Assembly: GCA_017997825.1 (NCBI GenBank)
Contig: JAGOEH010000010.1
Location: forward strand, 1 to 34,880
Length of the DNA: 34,880 nucleotides
Direction: 5' to 3'
DNA from: Candidatus Delongbacteria bacterium
Lineage (GTDB): Bacteria; JAGOEH01
Shown here: positions 8,827-17,570 of the stretch, one piece after another
Position numbering within the stretch: the first letter of the stretch is position 1
Layout: each line of letters opens with the position of its first letter
The notes under the pieces: generated by a model
Told to the model about the DNA's origin: nothing
The model's database searches: none
The model's input: only the letters and a program-made list of their open reading frames with translations
Translations under genes and position numbers: made by a program

Positions 8827-9839
8827 TCCGTCATTTTGTATTGAAGCTGGATCACCTGTTGATCATTGGACAAAAAAGATGACAATTCGATCTCTTCGGG
8901 AATGAAATAGGTCCAGTTCAAAAAGGTCAGGCTTAATCCCAAACGATTCGGGGCATCGGTGATGACAAAGCGGATGGTTTTGAGGTCGGCAGACAACGGG
9001 ATCGGGAATACCAGCCGGATAATCGCCGTTGTTCCTTCGATTTGAGACGTCATGATAAGAGGCAGAATCTTGGATTCTTCCGGAATCTGATCGGCCACAT
9101 TTTCCAGCAGACTGAATATCATGAAATTGAATCCGGTCGGAGAGGTCTTTAGAACCAGGCTTGGGCTCAAGGATTGATATTCCACTTGGATTCGATGTTT
9201 GAAGATCAGATTGGATTTCATCAATTCCAGCATGTTGGTTATATTTTCCTGAACTGCAATCCGCTGCCGTTCATTGTAATCAAGACTCTCATTGTACCAT
9301 TGGAAATTTCGGATCATAGCGGTCAGTTGCTCCAAAATAGCGGCAAATTTCTCATCATTCCCCAAATTTTTTCCGGTCATCTGAGCCAGGCTCAGCTTAC
9401 CCGAAATAGCCGTAATCGGGGAGCTTATATTGTGAACAAATCCTTCGATCAATCCGTTCATTTTGAAAAAAGGAAGAGATTTCCAAATTGAATGAATAAG
9501 CCCGAGTTCATAGGGAATCTGAATCGGTTCATTAGGGGGATGGATACTGGATGGGGAGGGAATTTGCAGGGTTTTCAATTCGGAAAAATCCTGATAGAAA
9601 ACGCCGATCAACCATCCTTCATCGATCAGGTTCTTAAAGAACAACCGTTCGCCTTGGAGCAGGAAACGTTGGTCAATGATTAAGACAAAAGGGAGGTAAT
9701 CCTGGTTCCTGATCCATTCCAGATAGGCGAAGCGTTTATCCGAGAAACAGATCTGATGGCCGGATAATGCAAAAGGAAAGGTCTGAGTCCATTCACTCAG
9801 TTTTTTGACTGGATAGGGGGAGATAAAAAGAATCCGCAT
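8823..9839 (-). CDS. Degenerate receiver/histidine-kinase-like protein
   Basis: 338 residues. Residues 1-100 have the strand and helix pattern of a CheY-like receiver, with Asp56 in the usual phospho-acceptor region (FVLIIDQRF). Residues 128-190 look like a DHp domain: GFVHNISSPITAISGKLSLA, with His136. Residues 195-338 resemble an HATPase: an N-box-like MIFSLLENVADQI (Asn247) and a late LGLSLTF segment, but the DxG (G1) box is missing and the glycine-rich lid is poor. It may therefore be a signalling scaffold or phosphotransfer protein rather than an active kinase. It sits second in the punA-apt operon, 18 nt after punA, with a GGA-containing site before ATG 9839. No cognate response regulator lies nearby. 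Confidence 0.65.
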   Translation of the reverse strand: MRILFISPYPVKKLSEWTQTFPFALSGHQICFSDKRFAYLEWIRNQDYLPFVLIIDQRFLLQGERLFFKNLIDEGWLIGVFYQDFSELKTLQIPSPSSIHPPNEPIQIPYELGLIHSIWKSLPFFKMNGLIEGFVHNISSPITAISGKLSLAQMTGKNLGNDEKFAAILEQLTAMIRNFQWYNESLDYNERQRIAVQENITNMLELMKSNLIFKHRIQVEYQSLSPSLVLKTSPTGFNFMIFSLLENVADQIPEESKILPLIMTSQIEGTTAIIRLVFPIPLSADLKTIRFVITDAPNRLGLSLTFLNWTYFIPEEIELSSFLSNDQQVIQLQYKMTD

Positions 9840-9857
9840 AGTTTTTCCTTTGGGTAA

Positions 9858-10682
9858 TCATTCTGTTAGATAGCGAATAATAACGCTAAAAACATCCTCC
9901 AGATGATTGAAGGCCACCCCGATTACTTCCTCATGGCTAAGGTTATTGATTTGGCTGTAGTTGACCGGAATCCGGTTGGTGATGAGTGAAAGACCCAAAA
10001 CATTCATCCCCAGTGCTGAAGCGGCTTCAGCTTCCAGTACGGTGGACATGCCGATCATGTCAGCGCCGAACGCTTGATAAGCCGAGGCTTCACTCGGTGT
10101 TTCATACGCCGGCCCCAGCACCCCGGCATAGATTCCTTCAGAGCAGGTTAACCCCGAATTGATCAGCAAACAGCGCATTTTTTCCCTGCATCGTTCCGAA
10201 TAAAGGGGGCTAAAGTGCCACGTTTTGGATTGGATTTTGCGGCGGGTGCCATTGAGGTGATCGGAGATCAGAACAATCTGACCGATTTTGAAGTCCGGAT
10301 TGAGGGCGCCGGCGGCATTGGTTAAAACAATCTCATGCGCCCCCATACGGTGGGCTAAAATCACCGGTAAAACAACATCTTCCGGTGTTTTTCCGGCATA
10401 CATATGGAAACGGCCGCCCAAAATCAGAGTTTTTAAATGATCCACATAAAAAAGGGCATTTTGATGCCCGGTCACATGAGTTTCACCCCAACCCAAATCG
10501 GAAAACGGCACCCGGATCATGCCGGGGATCCATGATTCCAGTTTGGTCGCCCAGCCGGATCCCATCACCATCGCCTTATGGACAGGCCCCATCAGAGTAC
10601 GACATACCCGGAACGCATCGTCGCATCGCTCCAGCACCTCCAATGGCAGGATTAGTTCATCGGTAAAATCTACCATAGCCAT
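9858..10682 (-). CDS. punA: Purine-nucleoside phosphorylase (trimeric type)
   Basis: Phosphorolysis of purine (deoxy)ribonucleosides to base plus (deoxy)ribose 1-phosphate, in the cytoplasm. The 274 residues cover the whole PNP_UDP_1 fold: MGSGW phosphate loop, GHQNALFYV, GGRFHMYAG, TNAAGALN, SDHLNG, GVLGPAYETPSEA, ADMIGMSTVLEA and the base-contacting ITN near residue 236. These are the motifs of trimeric PNP (PunA/DeoD2) rather than hexameric DeoD. It is the first gene of a six-gene operon behind the promoter at 10735-10762. Either ATG 10682 or ATG 10676 could be used; neither has a strong Shine-Dalgarno. Together with apt it completes a route from purine nucleoside to AMP via the free base. 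Confidence 0.93.
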   Translation of the reverse strand: MAMVDFTDELILPLEVLERCDDAFRVCRTLMGPVHKAMVMGSGWATKLESWIPGMIRVPFSDLGWGETHVTGHQNALFYVDHLKTLILGGRFHMYAGKTPEDVVLPVILAHRMGAHEIVLTNAAGALNPDFKIGQIVLISDHLNGTRRKIQSKTWHFSPLYSERCREKMRCLLINSGLTCSEGIYAGVLGPAYETPSEASAYQAFGADMIGMSTVLEAEAASALGMNVLGLSLITNRIPVNYSQINNLSHEEVIGVAFNHLEDVFSVIIRYLTE

Positions 10683-10734
10683 TCCAGATTATTTTCGGTT
10701 TATATAATTCCAAAAACAAGGCATTCGTGTCATT

Positions 10735-10762
10735 AATATACTCAATTTCGAATTGTTGTCAA
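10735..10762 (-). promoter_or_regulatory. Promoter of the punA-apt operon
   Basis: Minus-strand TTGACA (10762-10757), 16-bp spacer, TATATT (10740-10735), about 50 nt upstream of punA. An A-rich run precedes the -35 element. Confidence 0.6.
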
Positions 10763-10794
10763 GTTTTTTTTCGGCCCACCACTCGATCCGGGCG

Positions 10795-13107
10795 TTAAAA
10801 CTCGATGCGGGAACCGAGTCGGAATGCCCATCGGCATTGTGGCGAACCGGTCAGGGGAAAGGCAACCTCGATTCGGATTATGCCGGCGATATCGCCTATG
10901 CCGGCACCGATTTCTCCAAGAGGACGCCGGCTAAAATCAATAGGATTATATCCCGGTTGATTCATTGTAAGGGGACTCAGCCATCCCCACTGGGTAAAAA
11001 CAAAACCATCCCATCGCTGACCCCATTCCGGCATAACAGCGATCGGCGGAGTGGTCATCTCCAGGAAAAAGCAGGCATACTGGTCTCCGATCCATAAATC
11101 ACCCGGCAGGGTTTTGAAGCTATTGGGCTCAGCCAGAATCGGCTGATCGGAGGGAAGATGAAACCCACGCTGAATGATCGGATCACCCCACAGTATCCCA
11201 CCCTGTACGGCCAGTGAAATCCACCGGAAGTAGCTCGCTTCTCGATTAATCCAAAGGCTTGCGTGGAATTGGGTAAAATTGAACGGATCCGACCAGCCTC
11301 GGGCCAGATAAAGACTCACATCCGTAAACTCCAGATTCAGCCTGCGTTTTCTCAGCAATCCGAAATCATCATACCGTCGGGTTCTCCAGTGCAGTTCCAG
11401 CTCACTCATCACCATTCGCCCGGAATTGATAATCAGGGGAGATCGGGGTCGGCGGTCACGGTTGAACAGCGACCAGGTGGTAGAATAGGTGACTGAACGC
11501 TGGTCAGCCACACCGAAACGGATCCTCGTTTCAAGCCCGGTCGACCATTCTTTGCCGAGAGCCGCCGCCCGCAGCTCCTCCCGGATAAAATCAGGATTGT
11601 ATTCCTTAAGGATCAGGCTTTCGTAGGTCGATCCGATTAAACTATAAGCATTAAATGGATCAACAAACCGAATGCCGTTAAAGTATTCCATCTGCAGCAT
11701 CATGCCGCCCGATACCGGAACAGCGGCCGACAGATGAGTTTTCCAGGCCCGATCCCCCAGTCCGTACCCCCATCCAATCGACAGTGGTGTCCAGCGGGAG
11801 ATATAGCGACCATCCAACCCCAGGCCCAGGGTATGTCCTTCCACCGGATTAAAATGGTAAAGATCGGACCATTGAGTCAACGGCACCTCGCTTAGTCGGT
11901 TTCGGATCATCATGACCGGCTGGGAACCTAACCATCGGCTCAATCGATCTTGATCAGAGGGATGATGATGGCCGAACGGAGGAAGAGTCGCAATTCCGGT
12001 TTGCGCTACATACTCTCTGACACGTGGTGTATTCCGATTTTTATGAATAATCTGAGCCTCTTCGGTCAGCAATGAAACCGGATTGATCCGGTGGGAACTG
12101 AACAGCATGTAATGAGCAATTTGAAGCGTTGTAAATCCCGGAAGACCGGTATCCATGGTATAACGAAAAGTCTGAAACACTGGAATAATTCCGCTGGTAT
12201 CGTCAGGTCTATAATGGACTTCCAGAGATATCCCCCGTCTAAGCCCCGATCCCATTGCGGGAACTGTCTCCCCTCTCAATTCGAGAATGCGGAATCCATC
12301 TTCCTGGATAAAGAGACAACCGGAAAGCAAGGGCAATTTGTTATCCAGGGGATAGAATGCAATAACCCAGATCCGGCGCTCTTCGACCCGAAGCTCATCC
12401 AGCAGGCAAAAGGCATAATAATCTTGGCTGTTATGCGCCAGCGGACTGAGAACCGCCAACTCATCCAGGTAAAAATGGGAATCTCCCCAATAGGGATGGA
12501 CAGTCGGATATAGAATATCACTTAAAAAGAGCTCCGATCCGGACTTATTCTTGCGAACAACCTGCTGTTGAAAACAACCGGGATGACGATACCCAAACCA
12601 TCCATAGATATCAGCCGAGGCATTCATCGGGGCCCCGAGCAGTCCGGATTGGATCCGGCTGATCTGAACCCGGTGATGAAAACACAAATCAAAACCATGT
12701 AGACGGCTACGGGAAACCTGCAGATGACCCCGGACACTGTCCAAAATCGGATCAATCGAGCCGTAAGAGCGATAGTTGCATTCCGGACTGGAATCGACAG
12801 GCTGTAAAGTTCGGAGAATTTCACTTCCCGTTTCCGGGGGCGATGATAGGGATAAACTATCGGGAAAATATCCCAGCCGCTTAAAAAATAGTTTTGACGT
12901 AAACTTCGGGAGCACCAGCCGGAACCGGCCGGACGGGTCGGTCATACCCAGGCATTCTCCCCGGCAATCATAGATCTCGACCCAGGGGATCGGTTCACCA
13001 TCCGGAGCTGCAATTTGTCCGGAAAGCATATCTGCACTGATCGTGGCAAGCTCCATGATCTGAATCAGGCAGACAATCATGATAAAAAACCACTTGAATT
13101 TAGGCAT
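10795..13107 (-). CDS. DUF5686-like outer-membrane protein with carboxypeptidase-regulatory-like N-domain
   Basis: 770 residues. Residues 1-25 form a Sec signal peptide. Residues 27-90 (LSGQIAAPDGEPIPWVEIYD, GMTDPSGRF) match the CarboxypepD_reg-like/SusC-plug beta-sandwich. From about 400 on, alternating aromatic strands and the phrase YHFNPVEGHTLGLGL recall the DUF5686 family, and the chain ends in Phe as outer-membrane barrels do. Function in this family is unknown, and no TonB box or partner lipoprotein is adjacent. The ATG at 13107 has no Shine-Dalgarno; its leader is AT-rich, unlike most genes here. No clear terminator follows the stop. Confidence 0.75.
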   Translation of the reverse strand: MPKFKWFFIMIVCLIQIMELATISADMLSGQIAAPDGEPIPWVEIYDCRGECLGMTDPSGRFRLVLPKFTSKLFFKRLGYFPDSLSLSSPPETGSEILRTLQPVDSSPECNYRSYGSIDPILDSVRGHLQVSRSRLHGFDLCFHHRVQISRIQSGLLGAPMNASADIYGWFGYRHPGCFQQQVVRKNKSGSELFLSDILYPTVHPYWGDSHFYLDELAVLSPLAHNSQDYYAFCLLDELRVEERRIWVIAFYPLDNKLPLLSGCLFIQEDGFRILELRGETVPAMGSGLRRGISLEVHYRPDDTSGIIPVFQTFRYTMDTGLPGFTTLQIAHYMLFSSHRINPVSLLTEEAQIIHKNRNTPRVREYVAQTGIATLPPFGHHHPSDQDRLSRWLGSQPVMMIRNRLSEVPLTQWSDLYHFNPVEGHTLGLGLDGRYISRWTPLSIGWGYGLGDRAWKTHLSAAVPVSGGMMLQMEYFNGIRFVDPFNAYSLIGSTYESLILKEYNPDFIREELRAAALGKEWSTGLETRIRFGVADQRSVTYSTTWSLFNRDRRPRSPLIINSGRMVMSELELHWRTRRYDDFGLLRKRRLNLEFTDVSLYLARGWSDPFNFTQFHASLWINREASYFRWISLAVQGGILWGDPIIQRGFHLPSDQPILAEPNSFKTLPGDLWIGDQYACFFLEMTTPPIAVMPEWGQRWDGFVFTQWGWLSPLTMNQPGYNPIDFSRRPLGEIGAGIGDIAGIIRIEVAFPLTGSPQCRWAFRLGSRIEF

Positions 13108-13179
13108 AAGATTGTTTATTATTAAGAATTGTGTTAAGAGTTCTCATCCACCAATCAACCGATTATGGAAACTGGAACC

Positions 13180-13208
13180 AGAATATAAAAAGCCCATTCA
13201 AATGTCAA
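13180..13208 (-). promoter_or_regulatory. Possible promoter of the DUF5686-like gene
   Basis: Minus-strand TTGACA (13208-13203) with either TATTCT at 17 bp (13185-13180) or TATATT at 15 bp (13187-13182). The leader would be about 65-70 nt. The plus-strand promoter for the ABC-F gene in the same 128-bp gap is not obvious. Confidence 0.45.
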
Positions 13209-13235
13209 GTTGAAAAGTCTGCCTAGGAGCCAGGG

Positions 13236-15203
13236 ATGATCTTTTTGCAAAACATTGATCTAAGTTTTGGAGTTCAAACAATTTTCGATAATATATCCCT
13301 CAGCATCCAAAAAAAGCAGCGGATTGCCATTGTTGGTCAAAATGGTGCCGGAAAAACGACTTTTTTTAGATTGATTTTGGAGGAGATTCAACCGGACCAT
13401 GGGGAACTGACCAAGGAAAAAGGACTGGTGATCTCTTATTTACCGCAGCAGGTGATCCAGACATCAACAGTCTCCGCGATCGAAATGGCCTTGACCGCCT
13501 TTACCCACTATCAGGAGATGGAGGAAGAGATCAACCGGATGCAGGGTCAGCTTGGAGAGATCTCGGACAAAAATCAATTGGATGAGCTTTTACAGCGAAT
13601 CGGTGAAAAGCAGACGGTACTGGAAACCCATCACTATTTCCAGAAAGAGAAGGAAGCCGCCAAGGTTTTGGAAGGGCTGGGGATCAAGGAAAAGGATTTT
13701 CAAAAACCGGTACAGCAGTTTTCCGGCGGATGGCAGATGCGGATCCTTCTGGCTAAAATCCTGCTGAATCCCGGGCATGTATTGCTCTTGGACGAACCGA
13801 CCAACCATTTGGATCTTCCAACCATCCAATGGCTGGAAGATTATCTGCGTGATTATGAGGGTGCCATACTTCTGATTTCACACGATCGATACTTTATCAA
13901 TCATCTGGCTGATGAGATCTGGTTTTTTAACCGGGGTCGAATTCATCGATTCCCCGGTAATTATGAGAACTTTCTGGAGCAATGGGAAGAGCACCAGATC
14001 CAGGCTCAAAAAAAAGTGGAACGGATTCAGCGTAAGGCCACCCAGTTTGATCATTATATCTCGCGGTTCCGATCCAAAGCCCGACATGCCAGTAATGTCC
14101 AAAGCAAAATCAAGCAGATGCAGCGGCTGCAGGATGAACTTCCGGAATTGATTACCAGCACATTGGAAAAAACGTGGAGTTTCAAGCTTCCCAATTTTGA
14201 CAAGGGGGGAGCCCGCACCATCCTGGTGGAAAATCTTTCCAAGGCTTATCAAGGCCGCACCATTTTCAACCATATCAGTTTTGAAATGCTGGCTGGGGAA
14301 AAAGTGGCCCTAATCGGGGCCAATGGGGAGGGAAAATCCACCCTGACCCGTCTGATCAGTGGAATTGAAAAACCGGATTCCGGCCTTATCCAGTATGGAC
14401 ACCGTGTCAAGATCGCTTATTATTCTCAGATGAGTGACCAAATGCTAAATCCAGAAAACAGCATCTATGATGAGTTGTTTCAACATGCCTCAACCACCAT
14501 GATCCCTCATATCCGCTCAATCCTGGGTGGATTCCTGTTTTCAGGTGATGAGGTACTGAAAAAGATTAAGTTACTGAGCGGCGGAGAAAGAACCCGGGTT
14601 TCATTTGCCAAATTTCTGCTCTCCGATGCCAATTTTCTGATACTGGATGAACCGACCAACCACCTGGACATTCCCTCCAAAGAAGCTTTATTTACCGCTC
14701 TGAGTGAATATGAAGGCAGTATTCTGCTGGTCACTCACGATCGGTATTTTCTCAATCTGTTCGCCCAGAAGATCTTTCATATCGCGAACCAACAGCTTAA
14801 AATCTATCTGGGTAATTATGATTGTTTTAAAAATTCAATCGAAATCGAAACAGCGCCATCAGCCGGAACGAATCCGACGGCTACGCTTCTCAAGGAAAAA
14901 AGCTCGTCCCGGGATATCCGTCGGGAAAATGCGCTGCGCCGGCAAAGCATTACCGATGATCGAAAAAAAATGCAGCTTCATTTGAAAGAGCTGGAACAGC
15001 AGATCGCCGATTACGAACAAGAATATACCCAGATCGAACACCTTCTTTGTCAGCCCGATGCTTATAAAAACGAACCGGAATTTGTCCGGCTCAACCGCCG
15101 GTATAAAGAGATTCCGGCCCAACTTGAACAAGCCTATCAGGAATGGAGTGATACCGAGCAACTGTTGAATCAGTTGTTGGAATCGGTTAATCTCAACTCA
15201 TAA
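13236..15203 (+). CDS. ABC-F family ATPase (ribosome-associated, Uup/YdiF-like)
   Basis: 655 residues with two ATPase domains and no membrane segment, which defines ABC-F. Domain 1: Walker A GQNGAGKTT, signature FSGGW, Walker B LLLDEPTNHLD. An arginine- and lysine-rich linker with the signal QRKATQFDHYISRFRSKA follows. Domain 2: GANGEGKST, LSGGERTR, LILDEPTNHLD. Residues about 570-655 form a C-terminal coiled coil like that of Uup/YdiF. Members of this family bind the ribosomal E site and act in translation or antibiotic protection; the subfamily cannot be fixed from motifs. AGGAG lies 6 nt before the ATG. The 94-residue gene begins 13 nt downstream and is probably co-transcribed. Confidence 0.93.
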   Translation: MIFLQNIDLSFGVQTIFDNISLSIQKKQRIAIVGQNGAGKTTFFRLILEEIQPDHGELTKEKGLVISYLPQQVIQTSTVSAIEMALTAFTHYQEMEEEINRMQGQLGEISDKNQLDELLQRIGEKQTVLETHHYFQKEKEAAKVLEGLGIKEKDFQKPVQQFSGGWQMRILLAKILLNPGHVLLLDEPTNHLDLPTIQWLEDYLRDYEGAILLISHDRYFINHLADEIWFFNRGRIHRFPGNYENFLEQWEEHQIQAQKKVERIQRKATQFDHYISRFRSKARHASNVQSKIKQMQRLQDELPELITSTLEKTWSFKLPNFDKGGARTILVENLSKAYQGRTIFNHISFEMLAGEKVALIGANGEGKSTLTRLISGIEKPDSGLIQYGHRVKIAYYSQMSDQMLNPENSIYDELFQHASTTMIPHIRSILGGFLFSGDEVLKKIKLLSGGERTRVSFAKFLLSDANFLILDEPTNHLDIPSKEALFTALSEYEGSILLVTHDRYFLNLFAQKIFHIANQQLKIYLGNYDCFKNSIEIETAPSAGTNPTATLLKEKSSSRDIRRENALRRQSITDDRKKMQLHLKELEQQIADYEQEYTQIEHLLCQPDAYKNEPEFVRLNRRYKEIPAQLEQAYQEWSDTEQLLNQLLESVNLNS

Positions 15204-15216
15204 CCCCGGAGAATCC

Positions 15217-15501
15217 ATGCAAATAAAAATCAAGCCATCGGAACTCAAGCCAGGCATGAAACTGGTTTATGGACTGGTGCATCAAAATATAAAGCTATTT
15301 CATGCCGGAACCGTTCTGAATGAGGCGGCGATTCAAAAAATAAAACAACTGGGAGACGAACATCATACCATCACCGTTGAGAGTCAAACACCCCCGCCGA
15401 AATCCGGTTTGGTGGTCACGAATGAAAATGGTAAAATTAACAGCAAAGCCACATTTACCAATATTGTAATGGATATACGGACCCGGGTCAAGAAAAAATG
15501 A
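15217..15501 (+). CDS. Small protein resembling the N-terminal domain of HD-GYP phosphodiesterases
   Basis: 94 residues, cytoplasmic, no signal peptide. The pattern ELKPGMKL...FHAGTVLNEAAIQKIKQLG...HTITVES (residues 9-57) follows the DUF3391-type module that precedes HD-GYP domains (ElxpGM...G.xLtexxixkLkxxgixxvxV). No HD or GYP residues follow; the last 35 residues are polar. It may be a free-standing regulatory module. GGAG lies 5 nt before the ATG. Its stop codon directly abuts that of the converging diguanylate cyclase gene, a possible functional link through c-di-GMP, but that is inference. Confidence 0.65.
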   Translation: MQIKIKPSELKPGMKLVYGLVHQNIKLFHAGTVLNEAAIQKIKQLGDEHHTITVESQTPPPKSGLVVTNENGKINSKATFTNIVMDIRTRVKKK

Positions 15502-17124
15502 TCAGGGGTGATCCAACTGGGATCTAACCAGATTCCGGCCCTGATTTTTAGCCAGATAGAGAGCCTGATCCGACCGATTAATAAAGGATTCCACATCATC
15601 CTGATTATTCAGTTCCGCCACCCCCAGACTGATGGTGATTCGGAGTATTTCGTTCCGTTTATAGGTAAAGGTTATATCTTCAATTATCTTACGGATTTTT
15701 TCCGCTACCATCAGAGCCGATTCGAGCGTGCAGTCATACAGAAGAACGGCAAACTCTTCTCCGCCGTATCGGGCAAAAAAATCGGTTTCTCTTAATATAT
15801 CACGAATATTCTTGATGATCCGGATGATGGCATTATCTCCGACCCGATGGCCATACTTGTCGTTAATCATTTTGAAATGATCGATATCGAACATAATCAA
15901 GCTATGAGGCACCAAATGACGGCGAAAGAGCTTGACCGTCTCATCCATTTTGTGATCGAAAGCCCGTCGATTGTAAATACCGGTCAATCCATCCAGCATA
16001 ATCTCTTTTTCCATCATACGGGTGGTTTCCTTGATGCTCTCCAGTTCCCGCTGGGCTACCCGCAGCTTTTCCTTCAGGTTCTCGATCTGCTGCTGCCATT
16101 CCAGGATCTGGTTTTGTTCATCCCGTCTCTGTTCTTCGATTCGATTACGAAGTCCATCCAGAGCCGAAAAAACATTGCCGCGCAATCCCTCAAAACTGTC
16201 ATTCTCCTTGAATAACTGGAAGGTTTGGCCGATGGAATCGATCCGTTGACGCAAATCGGCCTGGAACATCTGCTGCGACTCATTACGTTGTTCACTCGTT
16301 TTTTGAAAGTGTTCCACAAACTCCTGTTCGGTCTCCAATAACCTGGAGATTAGTTCGTGTAAAAAATTATCAATTTCAGCCCGGCGGTTCTGGTATTCAT
16401 ATTTTAATTCCTGCAATAGATCGACCAGGGTCTCCAGGTATTGATCCAGTTTATCCAGTCTAAAATTCTTTAAAAAATCATCCAGAAACTTCTGAGACTT
16501 CCGATTGATGCGGTCATAGCCCGGTAAATTAATCTCTGATGTCAGATGCTGAAATTTCTGGTAAACAATTTCACTGATCCGGCCGATTTCAAATTCCTTC
16601 TGTTCCTTGGCAAACAATCTGGAAAGCAATCCATGTTTAGCGGGTTTCTGTTCCTCATCGCCTCCCATATGATGTTTGAAGACCTCATTTTTTATCTGAG
16701 GAATCAAGGATTCGATATAACTGATTGAAAGATCCGATCCACCTTCGCACGATTTCATGGTTTCTTCCAGATTCAGGTACCAGGAGTATTGTTTCAGTGG
16801 GTCAAGCGACAGGAGGGTACAGGCCAGATTTCTGAGATTACGGTCTTTTGTATCCGACAACTGGCGAAGTTCCAGGACCTGACGTTCAAGGAAAGCGTAA
16901 TCCTTCTGAATATCGCTCAACTGCTGATTCAATTTGCGGTTGAGATCATCGAAATCGGTAAGGTTGGAGGATTTACTCTGGAGAATATCCATGATCGGAA
17001 AGTTTTGCTTAAAAAGGATCTTCAGGGTATCGGCCGTTACCGGTTGTTTGCTGCGGGATATCTCTTTGATGATCGCCAGGACTTCCCGACTCAGGATATC
17101 CAGTCTCTGAATTGAATTTTCCAT
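15502..17124 (-). CDS. GGDEF diguanylate cyclase with long helical N-terminal region
   Basis: Makes c-di-GMP from two GTP. The C-terminal 165 residues are a complete GGDEF domain: DGLTGIYNRRAF (378-389), metal-binding FDIDHFK (412-418), active-site loop GGEEF (454-458) and the inhibitory I-site RETD (445-448) five residues before it, so product inhibition is expected. The preceding 370 residues are predicted helical and rich in coiled coil (particularly 55-95 and 325-372), with no membrane helix or recognised sensor domain. That suggests control by dimerisation or a partner. Its ATG overlaps the thioredoxin stop (TAATG) and has no Shine-Dalgarno, so translation should depend on ribosomes finishing trxA. 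The stop codons of this gene and the converging one share TGATCA. Confidence 0.93.
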   Translation of the reverse strand: MENSIQRLDILSREVLAIIKEISRSKQPVTADTLKILFKQNFPIMDILQSKSSNLTDFDDLNRKLNQQLSDIQKDYAFLERQVLELRQLSDTKDRNLRNLACTLLSLDPLKQYSWYLNLEETMKSCEGGSDLSISYIESLIPQIKNEVFKHHMGGDEEQKPAKHGLLSRLFAKEQKEFEIGRISEIVYQKFQHLTSEINLPGYDRINRKSQKFLDDFLKNFRLDKLDQYLETLVDLLQELKYEYQNRRAEIDNFLHELISRLLETEQEFVEHFQKTSEQRNESQQMFQADLRQRIDSIGQTFQLFKENDSFEGLRGNVFSALDGLRNRIEEQRRDEQNQILEWQQQIENLKEKLRVAQRELESIKETTRMMEKEIMLDGLTGIYNRRAFDHKMDETVKLFRRHLVPHSLIMFDIDHFKMINDKYGHRVGDNAIIRIIKNIRDILRETDFFARYGGEEFAVLLYDCTLESALMVAEKIRKIIEDITFTYKRNEILRITISLGVAELNNQDDVESFINRSDQALYLAKNQGRNLVRSQLDHP

Positions 17125-17444
17125 TACATATGCTTTTTGATGCTATCGGTCAGGCGTTCTTTGGATTGCAGCCCGACGATCGTTTCCACCGGACTCCCAT
17201 TCTTGAAAATCATGATGGTGGGGACACTCATAATGCCATACTGACGGGCAAAATCAGGAGATTCGCCGACATCACAGGTCATGAAACGAGCATTGGATTG
17301 ATAGGTGGTGGCGATCTCCTCGAACAGAGGCGCCAATTTTTTGCAGGGACCGCACCAGGTTGCACTGAAATCGACGACCACAGCGCTCTGGGCATTGAGG
17401 ATTTCCTGAAAATTTGTGTCATTGATACTCGGCAGATTGGACAT
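17124..17444 (-). CDS. trxA: Thioredoxin
   Basis: 106 residues, cytoplasmic thiol-disulfide reductant. The active site is WCGPC (30-34) and the cis-proline motif SVPTIMIF (73-80) is present. Length and fold pattern match TrxA; no signal peptide. AAGGAG ends 6 nt before ATG 17444. The TAA stop overlaps the start of the diguanylate cyclase gene by one base, making a bicistron. Confidence 0.95.
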   Translation of the reverse strand: MSNLPSINDTNFQEILNAQSAVVVDFSATWCGPCKKLAPLFEEIATTYQSNARFMTCDVGESPDFARQYGIMSVPTIMIFKNGSPVETIVGLQSKERLTDSIKKHM

Positions 17445-17541
17445 GGAACGCTCCTTTTCGGATTGGTACTATCTCAGGCCGATCAAGCCATGGAATCCTA
17501 GCCATTCTTTAAGATTAGCGGGTATAGTCTGATTAAGTGAG

Positions 17542-17570
17542 TAAATAATAAAAACCATAGGGTTTGTCAA
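17542..17570 (-). promoter_or_regulatory. Possible promoter of the trxA-diguanylate cyclase bicistron
   Basis: Minus-strand TTGACA (17570-17565) overlaps the uvrA stop codon. At 17 bp the -10 would be TATTTA (17547-17542); a better TATTAT hexamer sits at only 14 bp. No other 300-nt gap or terminator separates uvrA from trxA. Confidence 0.4.
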
